Source of the DNA: Larix sibirica
Lineage: Eukaryota > Streptophyta > Pinopsida > Pinales > Pinaceae
Direction of reading: 5' to 3'
Length of the DNA: 21,139 nucleotides
Assembly (NCBI GenBank): GCA_004151065.3
Contig: NWUY0300064185.1
Span: 1-21,139 of the forward strand
Below, one piece after another: positions 1 through 8,969 of this stretch. The notes under the pieces were generated by a model. It had not been told where the DNA came from. It was given only the letters and a program-made list of their open reading frames with translations, and did no database searches. How positions within the stretch are numbered: the first letter of the stretch is position 1; the number at the start of each line of letters is the position of its first letter. The translations under genes were made by a program, and so were the position numbers.

Positions 1-321
1 TGTTGGCATCAATGACAATTTCATCAACATGTCATTCTAGAATTCAACATCTTCTCCATTCCCGACTTCCCCAAAACTATGATTTCTAATAAGATCCTTA
101 CCAAGCCTGGTCGAAATCCAAATGTGTGAACCAATCATTGTCCAGTTGAATCTAATCAGACCTTGCTTTTCCACATCACAAGCATATTTTCTATGCCACA
201 GTTGGGCCCATGGCTTGTCTTTGTATGATACCCATCGCCACCAAATCTTATCCCCCATCACCACCCTACGTTTTTCCAGGTCCCGGAGCCCCAACCCCCC
301 ACAGGATTTAGGAAGGCACAA
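1..321 (-). pseudogene. LINE ORF2, C-terminal segment after the RT (partial)
   Basis: After the RT, plant LINEs carry a conserved 'CxPKxxGGLGLRDLE' segment and then a zinc-binding region. Here the minus strand reads CLPKSCGGLGLRDLEKR, then WAQLWHRKYACD, then VGNGEDVEF, stop, NDM, a clear match to the usual 'GNG..v.FW.D' pattern. The stop at about 35 is TAG where Trp (TGG) is expected. Another TAG just upstream (about 330) also replaces a Trp, in 'VLVN-stop-ETLCLPK'. The zinc-binding motif itself would lie beyond base 1. Confidence 0.82.
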
Positions 322-1889
322 CGTCTCCTAGTTTACCAACACCCAAGTTTGTTTATCCTCTGCTCCACTCCATAAGAAGTTGCTCTGCAATTGTCTAATT
401 TCCTTTATAACCGATTTGGGGTCAACCATGACCAAAATGAGGTAGGTTGGCATAGATTGCAAAACTGCTTTCACCAGAACCAGCCTACTTGCAAAATTCA
501 AATGTCTTACTACCCAATTTGTTAGTTTTTGTCTTATTTTGTCCAACAATTCTCTCCATGAAGCCTGTCTAACAATAGCATCTGAGAGTGGAGTTCCCAG
601 ATATTTGAATGGAAGGGAGCTCCTTTGAAAACAAGGATCCATAAAATATTCCGTTAGGTGATTCTAGAGCTATTAAAAAAAAACTTGATACTTTGCTTCA
701 TTTACTGATAATCCTGAAGCTTTGAAGAACTAATTCAATCCTTTCTTAATACTCTGAGCTTCTTACACCGTTGCATGGCCCATGAGCATAGTATCATCAA
801 CAAACAACTTATAAGTTAGTTTTGCGTCATTGAGATGAAGATACAAAACTTTCAATTCTTGATTATTCGACATAGCTTTGGATATTCATCCGAGCCCTTC
901 AGCTACCAGGATAAACAGAAACGTGGATAAGGGATCTCCTTGTCTGATTACTCTAGATGGTTTGAATGTCCCGTTAACCAGAACCGAGAAGAATGCCAAA
1001 GATACCAATTGATATATCCAGCTAGTCCATTCCTCAATAAACCCAAAAGCCTTCAGAACTTCTTTCATAAACTACCAACAAATATTGTCATAAGCTTTGG
1101 CCAAGTCCAGTTTAATAAAGCATTTTGGATTTTTTTTGTGATTTTCAAGGAATGAATAACTTCGTGAACTAAAATGATAGCATCAGTAATTTGCCTCCCT
1201 TTCACAAAACCAGTTTGCTCCGAAGAAATTAAATTGGGGAGCAAAGGTTTAAGCCGATTAGCAATGACTTTAGTTATTATTTTATAAATCACATTGCATA
1301 AAGAAATTGGTCTAAATTTACTTGGCTAGTCAACACCTTCATTTTTTGGAATTAGAGATAAGAAGGTCGCATTGAAGGCTAAAAGCACATCTCCAGTTGC
1401 TTTGGAATTCTCTACTATCTGAACTGCTTCTTCCTTGATAAGATCCCCAAAATGATGAAAAAAATTGGTTGTGAATCCATCAGGACTCGGAGCCTTTCCA
1501 TCTTCCATTTGATTGAGAGCTTCCTCTACTTCTCCCAATTCGACCGTGCGCATGAGCATATCACTCCAAGATGGGGAAACCTGAGCAGGAATGCGCTGAG
1601 TAACTTGATCAATATCTATCGCTCTATTCTGGATCGGTTCCTTCATCAAATCCTTGAAATATCTGGTTAGCTCCTCTGCAATTTCTTGTTGAGTTTCAAG
1701 CCTCTCGCTGTACTCCCTTTTGAGCATGGGAATTTAGTTTCTTTGCCTATGCTGGATAGTAGATCTATGGAAGAAAGCAATGTTTCTTTCTCGTTTAGCC
1801 ATTGATTTATGGATTTCTGTTTCCAGAGGATTTCTTCCTGGTTTTCCTTGTCTTTCAACAGCTCTATGACTTGTTTTTCTGCCTAGTGA
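322..1889 (-). pseudogene. LINE ORF2, reverse transcriptase segment (broken)
   Basis: This is the polymerase that copies the element RNA at the nicked target. The order on the minus strand is an ETQQEIAEELTRYFKDLM linker, GKAPSPDGF and FLSLIPK (1500-1340), [22 protein letters not shown] (split around 1290), and [17 protein letters not shown] (about 1230-1180). Motif A follows as KLDLAKAYD near 1100, then RQGDPLSTFLFILVAEGLG (about 950-890), the catalytic FVDD box near 810-795, and LPFKYLGTPLS (about 620-590). FVDD replaces the commoner YADD or FADD. Motif A is in a different frame from the sequence before it, and the switch lies in an A8 run (plus-strand T run 1130-1137). In-frame stops occur before FRPISL, after motif A, after VAEGLG (TGA, fits CGA), after FVDD (TAA, fits CAA) and near 690. 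Confidence 0.93.
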
Positions 1890-2867
1890 AAGTTATCATC
1901 AAATCCTTCATGCATGCTTTTTATTTGTATATATTTTAATCTCACTTCCAATCTTTTTTTTCTTGAAAGATGTTGTCGAAAACTTCTTTGTTCCCTTGTT
2001 TGATCTTGGCTTTAATTGCTTTTAATTTTTGCTGGAATTTGTACATGCAAGTACCATAATGTATTTCTTCCTCCTCCCACCATTGCTGAACTTGATTCTT
2101 GAAGTCCGGATGTGAGAACCATAATTTCTCAAATCTGAATGGGCATCTCCTAGTATCCCCATCATTGATCCATTGAAGACAAATCGACCAGTGATCCGAG
2201 CCAGTTGCCAGCAGCAACAGAGCCAAAACCTCCCCCCCCGCTAGTTAAGATGGACTTCGACAACATGACGCAATCAATTCTTGAGGCAATGTCCCTATTC
2301 CCGCCTCTCCTATTGTACCAAGTGTGAAGATAGTTCCCTGTCTCCATGTCCACCATACTCAGATTATCTATCATCTCTCTGAATCCTTGACTTGAAGCGT
2401 CCAACTGTCTTCTACCCCCTTTTTTCTTCGTCAATGACATGATCGTGTTAAAATAAAATCCAATGATCCATCGTTTACCCAGCTTTTCAGATTCTCTAAC
2501 TTTTCCAGAAAATTCATTTTTCGGGGGATTGATTGAGGCCCATACACATTCGTCAAAACTCCTTGGATGAGATTCCCCGTGAGCTTGAATTTTGCAGTGA
2601 TGAAGTGTTTTGAGGCAAGAAAATCAAACAGACTAACTTCCTTTGGATCCCAAAGAATTTCCATATCTCCTGTGACACTTGGGCATCAACTGCAACCACT
2701 TCACTCCCCTCTGAATCTACTTGGGTAAGGATTTCATAGCTATCTCTGAACACTTAGTTTCTTGAACAAATAAAACTATTGGCTTTACACCCATTACCTT
2801 TTTTTTTCAGAATTTTCACTTTCTGAGAGTTGTTCGCTACCCTTATATTCCAAGAAAGAATCTTCAT
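1890..2867 (-). pseudogene. LINE ORF2, endonuclease segment (broken)
   Basis: The ORF2 N-terminus makes the target nick. The ATG at 2867 begins MKILSWNIRV, the usual start of plant LINE endonucleases, 194 bp past the ORF1 stop. A QETK motif with the catalytic Glu lies at 2764-2753. Next come a FILTNVYGPQ-like segment (GVLTNVYGPQ, near 2560), KKGGRRQLD and a TWYNRRGG...IASRID stretch (2440-2270). The conserved GSDHW lies at about 2202-2186. A helical Lys-rich linker leads into the RT. The segment needs several frame changes. One is at an A9 run (plus-strand T run 2799-2807) and one at a G8 run (plus-strand C run 2232-2239). A TAG interrupts the region after QETK. The endonuclease cannot be functional as written. 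Confidence 0.88.
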
Positions 2868-3061
2868 TAAAATGACTTTTTGATAGTAGACAACGCAACT
2901 TTAATCGTCGGGCATTGCCACGAGTCAACCAATTTCGCCCCTACTTACGCAATTATTTTCCTATTGCTTCTCCTTCCTCTCTTTTCTGATATTTCCTTGT
3001 GCTTTCTCTTATTGTCTCGAGAAGTCTCCCCCTCGACTCCTAGTTTTCCCGTGCTTGACAG

Positions 3062-4286
3062 CTACACGATCGCCTCTTGCAAAAGTTTAACTTGGTGAGA
3101 TGGAACATAACCTTGGCCTTTGTCGGCACAAGCTGCTTCAATCTCATCCAAATTTAAATCACCTAACTCCATATCTTTGTCATCCTCCCCCATCATATCG
3201 ATGTCTTCTTGTTCTTCCCCTTTTTGACCAAGATGAGGATTAACCAATTTGGGTTGTTCTTTCACGACAGCTAAGGGTTATCCCGTTGGCAACCCTTCTC
3301 CTTCTTCTTGCAATTCCAGACCTTCTTTTGGGATTTGGCTTAGAGTCTCAAAGCTATTAGTCGTCCGGGGTTTTGCATTCGGGGTTATGCTTGTTTGCCT
3401 CCTCCCATGTCTCCTTCTATTGGGAACCTTAGTAAAACCCTCCTCATCAGCCACTTCTTTTTTCTGAGTCTTCGAGGGGATGGGGAGTTTAAAGGACAAT
3501 CCTGGAACAGGTGCCCATGTTCATGACAACACCTTCATCTGAACGAAATGTGTTCGTAATCTATGGCTTGCAACCAAACCTCATCATCCCATGTCAGATT
3601 TATGGCCTCCGGGAGTTCCTTGGATTTGTCCATGTAAACGCATATTCTTGCATATCATGTATATAGGACCCGTTTAGTTTGTTCTGATATCTTCACAAAA
3701 TCTCCCAACAAGTTTCCAATATCCTCCAGGATCCCTGATTCTCAGTATTCTCTACGAAGCGAATACAACCTAACCCAAAATGGGGCTTTCTTCAGATCTT
3801 CTTTGTCAGGGTTGAATCTCTAATGCCTGGGTTTGAGAAAGAGTCCCTCTCAATAGAAAAAGTATGGACCCCCCTCAAAAACCCTATTTCGATCTTTAAT
3901 ATTGAAAAAAACAATTGTAAGAAAACCCTTATAGCCAAGTTACAGATCATAGTGCCCTCTTGGCTTCTAGACTGCATTAATCCACTTAATCAAATCTTTT
4001 TCAGGAGGCCTAGTGCCTAAAAACTTACAATCAGCGTGTGGTCCTTCATGTATTGGATTCTCTCCTGCAACTTCTATGATCGGATCTGCAATGAAGGGAT
4101 CCTTGTTGCTTTAGGGAAACACCTACCAAAACCCCTCCCACCGTCATCGTTTTTCTGGTCCTTCTGATCCGATTTCAACCCTTCTCCTCCCTTCCCCTTT
4201 TCATCATTATATTCTCTGCTTCTCTTTCCCGGTTCCGACTCCTTCCCCGGGGAGGGGTTGCCCCCTCCCCTCATCTCCACTTCCAT
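3062..4286 (-). pseudogene. LINE ORF1 pseudogene (DUF4283 plus zinc knuckle, nucleic-acid-binding protein)
   Basis: ORF1 of plant LINEs encodes an RNA-binding protein that packages the element's RNA. The ATG at 4286 opens a charged N-terminus rich in Lys, Glu and Gly. A DUF4283-like domain follows at roughly 4090-3570, with recognisable pieces such as ADPIIEVAG, RVFEGGPYFF, APFWVRLYSL, IGNLLGDFVKISEQTK and YARICVYMDKS. Then come a CCHC knuckle (3537-3496) and an acidic tail ending in TAG at 3062. The frame is interrupted many times. One stop falls where family members have Trp (EY-stop-ESG, TGA from TGG). Others fit CGA-to-TGA or CAA-to-TAA. At least one frameshift is needed between the N-terminus and the DUF4283 part. 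The overlapping frame above 4286 is probably 5' UTR. Confidence 0.8.
3496..3537 (-). other. CCHC zinc-knuckle remnant in LINE ORF1
   Basis: The minus strand reads YEHISFR, then a stop, then RCCHEHGHLFQDCP. This fits the C-X2-C-X4-H-X4-C knuckle that follows a 'YE.iPf' lead-in in plant LINE ORF1 proteins. The first Cys position is a TGA (3535-3537), one base from TGT or TGC, so both the zinc ligand and the frame are lost. The other three ligands remain. Confidence 0.75.
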
Positions 4287-4400
4287 TCCAAGCCCCCAAT
4301 CTTCCCATTTGAAGTGATCCTCCTACATCTGCTGAATCTCCGAAAGAATTTTTGCAAACCCTCGCCCTCATCCAACTCTCAATCAACTTAGATTCAAATA

Positions 4401-4875
4401 TCCCTATCAATGAAGGTGCATAAATGTTAAACACAAACAATGTTAATGATTAGATGGGAATACTACAAAATCAAACATTACAAGTAGTGAAATTCCAACA
4501 AGACAAAGGCATCATTGAAACTTTTTTTTGAATGCAGAAGCATGCCTCTTTTCAAAGATCATATATATGGTAATAAAGTAAAAATGTTAAAACCTAAAAT
4601 CAAGGACTAAATTCAGGTAAACAAACAAAATAAATTCAAATACCATAGAAATAGAAGAAAAACTCACATATAGAACCACATAAAATTATTTGAAATACAA
4701 TCTTCAATATCACAAATTCAATAATTAACCTATACCCTCTCACCTTTGATACCATTAACTAAAACAAAATCAACCATAAATGAATGTTAAACCAAGCACT
4801 AATCTAATAATCACCCAGGTGCAATCTAAATATTATCCCCTAAATAACTCTAATGATACCTAGAATGCCTATATT
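4401..4875. other. AT-rich stretch without recognisable gene
   Basis: I see only AT-rich sequence with scattered short ORFs and no motif or reading frame that I can link to a family. Confidence 0.5.
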
Positions 4876-4961
4876 TTTAAACAAATATGATACCAATCAA
4901 ATGAACATCTCTGTCAGTCAAATGAACGTCCTTTTAAACAAATATGATACCAATCAAATGA
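4876..4961. repeat. Direct repeat, 29-bp unit spaced 57 bp
   Basis: The same 29 bases beginning TTTAAACAAATATGATACCA occur at 4876-4904 and 4933-4961. A shorter echo of the unit's end (CAAATGAAC) sits between them, so this is a small local tandem duplication. Confidence 0.85.
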
Positions 4962-4992
4962 GTCATAAAGAAGAAAGTGAATATAATCACCC

Positions 4993-5260
4993 AATAATTC
5001 TTCCATATACCTTTTTAGAGCATCTTTCCCAGTGATAGAAAGTAAGTGAATATAATCACTTACAATAATTCTTCAATACACCTTTTTAAGTTATTGCCAG
5101 CCAAATACCTTTCCAGCCCTGCTGCAACTAAGCACCAGAAACAAAATAATTCTTCCATACACCTTTTTAGAGCATTTTTCCCAGTGATAGAAAGTAAGTG
5201 AATATAATCACCCAATAATTCTTCAATATACCTTTTTAAGTTATTGCCAGCCAAATACCT
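4993..5260. repeat. Tandem repeat, about 152-bp unit, 1.8 copies
   Basis: The segment starting AATAATTCTTCCATA at 4993 recurs at 5145. Both copies continue through AGCAT.TTTCCCAGTGATAG and TTATTGCCAGCCAAATACCT, with a few substitutions and a 2-bp indel. Each copy also contains its own partial duplication of the AATAATTCTTC.ATA.ACCTTTTTA motif. An ORF on the minus strand across this array only reflects the repeat. Confidence 0.88.
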
Positions 5261-5509
5261 ATAGAGAAATGGGCTATGAATCCGCCAATAAATACATCAA
5301 TAAATAGAATGTTTATTTTAACCATGGAGAATCGGTTCCTGGACTTTACCTGGGCCTAGCCCAGGTTCAAATCTAAGTTTACCTAGATTAAAGTTTCTCT
5401 GGACTAGATTCAGGTTCAAATCCTGAAACCAGATATACCAAGAAATACAATGTTAAACGGAATGAAAAATAAAGCTAAGAGACAAAGACTCCGAATGTGA
5501 ACAATTCCA

Positions 5510-5721
5510 AAAGCTGTTGCAGATATTGAGAGGTATCCTCGGGCCATGAAAGACAGGATACCCTTTGCTTAAATTTTAAATAAAGACAAGATTAATAAAA
5601 TGGATTCACCTCCCGAAAGCTGTTGCAGATATTGAGAGGTATCCTTAGGCCATGAAAGACAGGATACCCTTTGCTTAAATTTTAAATAAAGACAAGATTA
5701 AAAAACGGATTCACCTCCTAG
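5510..5721. repeat. Tandem duplication, 106-bp unit, two copies
   Basis: AAAGCTGTTGCAGATATTGA begins at 5510 and again at 5616. Both copies run through CATGAAAGACAGGATACCC and TTTAAATAAAGACAAGATTA to GGATTCACCTCC. They differ at only a few positions, so this is a fairly recent duplication. Each unit holds a small inverted repeat, GGTATCCT...AGGATACC. Confidence 0.9.
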
Positions 5722-6190
5722 TAGTGAAATTTTAGACCTCGACGACAGTGCTCTGCATAGTAAAATTGAAATAACCAACAGGTTAGTAGCCCAGGGAGAG
5801 CGGAGGAACCAGTCGACAGGGTAAAATGTATGGCCAAAAAATGCAAAATGTTGTTAACTATTGAACTATAATGTTTTGCATTTATTTATCTCTGCTAGGT
5901 TAGTTTCTCTGCTAGATTAGTTTCTGAATTCATCATTCTGCGAATTGGGGCGGATGCTTTAATAAAATCCAAACGGTGGCAGGATGCAGAACTTGTTCTT
6001 ATTTAATGTTGGTCTATAGTGTAATAAATTCCTTTACTTGCATAAGGCCTACAGTGTCTGCTCTCTTTTTCCTGGATAAATAATCAGGACAAGTTAAAAT
6101 GTGAAAAAAAACCAGAGACATACTGTAATTCATGTGAATGAAGTGATGAATAGGACCAGACTTAACAGATGGGGCACCATGAAGTGTTTC
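5722..6190. other. No recognisable feature
   Basis: I see no family-level reading frame or RNA gene here. The minus-strand ORF at 6250-6014 has no recognisable motif and overlaps the CpG-rich patch described next, so I treat it as chance. Confidence 0.45.
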
Positions 6191-6196
6191 TGTTAA

Positions 6197-6433
6197 AATG
6201 AGAAATCTGCTCTGTCGAGCACACGTTACGATGCAACAGAGCTCGCCCAAGAATATTTCTCCGACTACGGCTCCATTGTTTTCTTTCGATCTGAGCTTAT
6301 CCCAAGGATTTCTTGTTCCCGCACATCATCTTCGTTAGAAATACTCCGACAGAGAAGCAGCAGTAAGCCATACCCTAAACCGACTTACATTTCAGTGAAG
6401 CCTCAGCGCATCGGGGCATTGCAGTGTGTTACA
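6197..6433 (+). other. CpG-rich open stretch, possible exon or promoter relic
   Basis: About 13 CpG dinucleotides occur in roughly 230 bp, against two or three in the next several hundred bases. One plus-strand frame stays open for 79 codons between TAA (6194) and TGA (6434) but has no ATG. In another frame an ATG at 6231 opens 35 codons to TAG at 6336. A GTAAG donor-like site lies near 6364, and an acceptor-like CTTACATTTCAG ends near 6395. The Ser/Arg/Lys-rich translation (for example RQRSSSKPYPKPTYISVKP) could be an organellar transit peptide or simply noise. I do not recognise a protein. It may be a broken first exon, a promoter fragment or a captured piece inside a transposon. Confidence 0.25.
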
Positions 6434-6990
6434 TGATAAGAATTTTTTTGGGCTTGTGAAATTTGGAGTGGATTAGTATTTATGTTTTTCTTAAATTATA
6501 TGAAGATGGGATAAGTTTTATATGAAGATGGGACAAATTTTATATGAGGATCAGACAAATTTATTTTTCAAATTGATTTTATAGTCGTGATTTCAAATTC
6601 AAAATAAATAATATAAAAAATATATATATAAAAAATAATTGATAGTTGATCAATCTATAACCAGAAAACAAGTAAATAACTTATTTATAGCATTTAATTT
6701 ATAATAAGTTAAGCCACTTTAAAAGTAAATCTTAAATTTTTTTTATCATTGGAGTGATAAATTCATACCTCCATTAACAAGTTAAGTTTCTGGCCACTCA
6801 AGTAATAAAATCACATAGGGGAAAAAATTTCTCAAAGAAAGTAACGATGGAGTTGACTTATTATTAAGATGTATGAAAATTAATAAAAAACATAATGTTA
6901 CAATTATTAGGAAAGTAATAAGTAGAGTTTTGGATTGTCTAGTAAGGATAGATTGAGTGATTAGGAGGATTAGTTATAATTAACATAACA
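6434..6990. other. AT-rich stretch without recognisable gene
   Basis: This is strongly AT-rich with a short repeated TTTTATATGA(A/G)GAT.GGACAA motif near 6510-6560. I see nothing that looks coding. Confidence 0.5.
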
Positions 6991-7835
6991 CATAACACAT
7001 AAAGTTTCTTCACCACTTAGTAAATTGACATGACAATAAAGCATAATTAAAGCATAATTAAACCATGATATTAAATATGAACATATTATTAATTGTTGTT
7101 AAATATTTGCCTTATTCATGATAGTGAAACACAATTAAACCATATTGTTAATATGAAATGTATTCATAATTATTTACATGGAGGTACTCCATTTAAAGTT
7201 TCACCACCTACTACTTCAAATAATAATGGAATAAAGGCACACCATAATATTCATTATAAACTTAGCATCAACTTAGTGGTCAATATGAAAATGGGTTCAC
7301 CTAAAAGTAGAGTAATAATTTAAATGGAAATTCTCAAGGGTCAAGTTTGAAGTTGATTGGAAAATGGACCCAATATATTTAAAGTTTCTCTACCTACATG
7401 TTGTAAATGACAAAAGAATAAGGTTGAAATATATTATTAATTATAAAAATATTTGTTAATATGTCCACTTGTTGATCTAAGTTTGAGCAATATTTCACAT
7501 AGAAGTCCTTCAAAGGTTAATCAAGAGTTTGTAGTGGCTTGGAGAATGAATCTAATGTATCTAAAATTTCTTCACTTACAAATAAATTCACATAATAATG
7601 GAACAATGTGAAACCATAATATTCATTATAAATATATCTTTAACTCAGTTGTTAATATGCAAATGGGACAATTCAAAATTTAGCAACAACTTGCATCGAG
7701 GTCATCCAAGGGTTAAACAAGAGTTTAGAATGGATTGAAAAATGAGCCCACTGCATTGAAAGTTTTTCCACCGACATGTGCTACAAAGTCACATGACAAT
7801 GAAATAAAGTCGAACCATAATATTAATTATACATA
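6991..7835. repeat. Diverged satellite-like array, about 190-bp unit, five copies
   Basis: A recurring block (AAAGTTTCTYC...CACC.AC, then a GACAATAAAG/GGAATAAAGG-like segment, then CCATAATATTMATTATAAA and TTAACTCA.TTGTTAATATG) appears with anchors at 7001, 7195, 7381, about 7564 and 7759. That gives spacings of 194, 186, 183 and 195 bp. A second shared piece precedes each anchor in the later units (CAAGGGTTAAACAAGAGTTT-like, then TTGGAAAATGRRCCCA). Copies are clearly diverged, so the array is old. The plus-strand ORF at 7093-7323 is part of one unit and is probably not a gene. Confidence 0.7.
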
Positions 7836-8043
7836 CATCATTAACTCAATTGTTAATATACAAGTCATATCATCTTTCACACCCATTCAAGTATAATATC
7901 AATCATATGCACATCATTAACTCAATTGTTAATACACAAGTCATATGATCTTTCACACTTATCCAAGCATAATATCAATTATACGCACATCATTAACTCA
8001 AGTGTTAATACACAAGCCATATGATCTTTTACACCCATTGAAG
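7836..8043. repeat. Tandem repeat, 76-bp unit, about 2.7 copies
   Basis: CATCATTAACTCAA begins at 7836, 7912 and 7988, exactly 76 bp apart. Each copy continues GTTAATAYACAAG(T/C)CATAT, then ATCTTTCACAC, then CATAATATCAAT. Copies are much closer to each other than those of the 190-bp array that precedes them. The unit seems to have arisen from the last 190-bp unit, since it starts with that unit's 3' segment. Confidence 0.88.
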
Positions 8044-8388
8044 CACGTCTTTTAAAATGTTCTCATACACCTCATCATTAATTTATACTTCATCATATCT
8101 ACCTACAACATCATCTTCACTATTATCCTCTTAATATAATAGAATTACCATTATCATCATTCTTATCCTCATCATTGTGATCATTGTTAAACCCACTACA
8201 AGTCCCTCGATGTGCATGTACATCAAAGTTTTCAATCTACATAACAATATGATATGTTAATTTTTTCTTTAAAACAACACCATGATAATGTATGTGGAAG
8301 AAATTTGATAAGTGACCATGTTTTCAATTTAATAATGGTAAATTAGAAACTATGGAAAGTTACATCGTGGATTTTTGGGAAGAGTTTC
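8044..8388. other. No recognisable feature
   Basis: AT-rich sequence with ATCATC-type low complexity near 8090-8180. There is no coding or RNA signal that I can support. Confidence 0.5.
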
Positions 8389-8398
8389 GATTCCACTT
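8389..8398. repeat. Target-site duplication, left copy
   Basis: GATTCCACTT, repeated exactly at 8960-8969 on the other side of the retro-insertion. The left copy merges into the T run of the inserted tail. Confidence 0.8.
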
Positions 8399-8959
8399 TT
8401 TTTTCCTCGGAAAATATAGTGCAATTTCATTATATTAATATATAAAACCACATTTGCATAGGCATAAATCCTTACATCAAAATGTTCCAAAAAACGCCGC
8501 AAAGGCCTATCTATCGAGATCAAGCAGTCAAACAGACTGTATTCCAAAAACATAGAACGCAGTCCATGAGCTAATCTTTATATCAGATCAAACGAATAAG
8601 TTCCTCAAAGCAATAGGGATTTGATCCAAAGACATAAAAAGACCACCACAAAACATGTAGAGGCTGATCAAAAGGACATCCCCTAAGCCCAAAAGAGAAA
8701 TATATCAAGAGGGCGAAGCACGGAGAAGATGTGCATGGAAGGCGCTCTTGATAGTTTTTTGTTTTCCAGACTGAACATCCCGAATCGCCTAATCCCTAGC
8801 CAGTGCCAACGCCAAAACTCGACCCCTTATCCAAGGAGATCGCTTGGAAGGGAGACTCTGTAGAAGATCTCCATGAGTCCCATCCACTAAGAAAGAGAAG
8901 AAAGGTTTACGAGGTCGAAGATCATAATGAGTAGGAACAGAGAGAACATAGAGGGATTT
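8399..8959 (-). mobile_element. 5'-truncated retro-insertion (LINE 3' end or LINE-mobilised copy)
   Basis: The 561-bp block is flanked by a perfect 10-bp direct repeat. On the minus strand it ends in an A run (plus-strand T run, about 8397-8404), the hallmark of target-primed reverse transcription. Its last bases, TGCAC.ATATTTTCCGAGGAAAA(A)n on the minus strand, resemble the end of the LINE fragment near 13010-13040, so a LINE 3' tail is likely. Near its 5' end a minus-strand frame reads HYDLRPRKPFFSFLVDG...RSPWIRGRVLALALARD, then a stop, then AIRD. I do not recognise it. The rest looks like 3' UTR with AATATAA/AATGAA elements. It could be a 5'-truncated LINE, a SINE sharing a LINE tail or a processed gene copy. 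The 67-residue minus-strand ORF at 8553-8350 crosses the insertion boundary and is spurious. Confidence 0.72.
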
Positions 8960-8969
8960 GATTCCACTT
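8960..8969. repeat. Target-site duplication, right copy
   Basis: GATTCCACTT, identical to 8389-8398. It marks the truncated 5' end of the minus-strand insertion. Confidence 0.8.

Larger units (their letters stand above)
1..4400 (-). mobile_element. Decayed plant LINE (L1-type non-LTR retrotransposon), 3' end beyond window
   Basis: Reading the minus strand from about 4400 down to 1, the order is ORF1 (DUF4283-like domain, zinc knuckle, charged tail), a 194-bp spacer, then ORF2 with an apurinic-type endonuclease, a reverse transcriptase and the start of the C-terminal region. This order is standard for plant L1-type LINEs. Every domain is recognisable by eye, but the frame is broken by many stops and several frameshifts, so the element is dead. 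The 5' boundary is approximate: above about 4400 the base composition becomes AT-rich and LINE-like frames stop. The 3' UTR, poly(A) tail and target-site duplications would lie left of base 1, so insertion age and full length cannot be judged here. Confidence 0.93.

Noticed and set aside
5355-5430. tRNA-like B boxes (GGTTCAAATC twice)
   Set aside because: No cloverleaf, A box at the right distance or A tail could be found, so neither a tRNA nor a SINE is supported.
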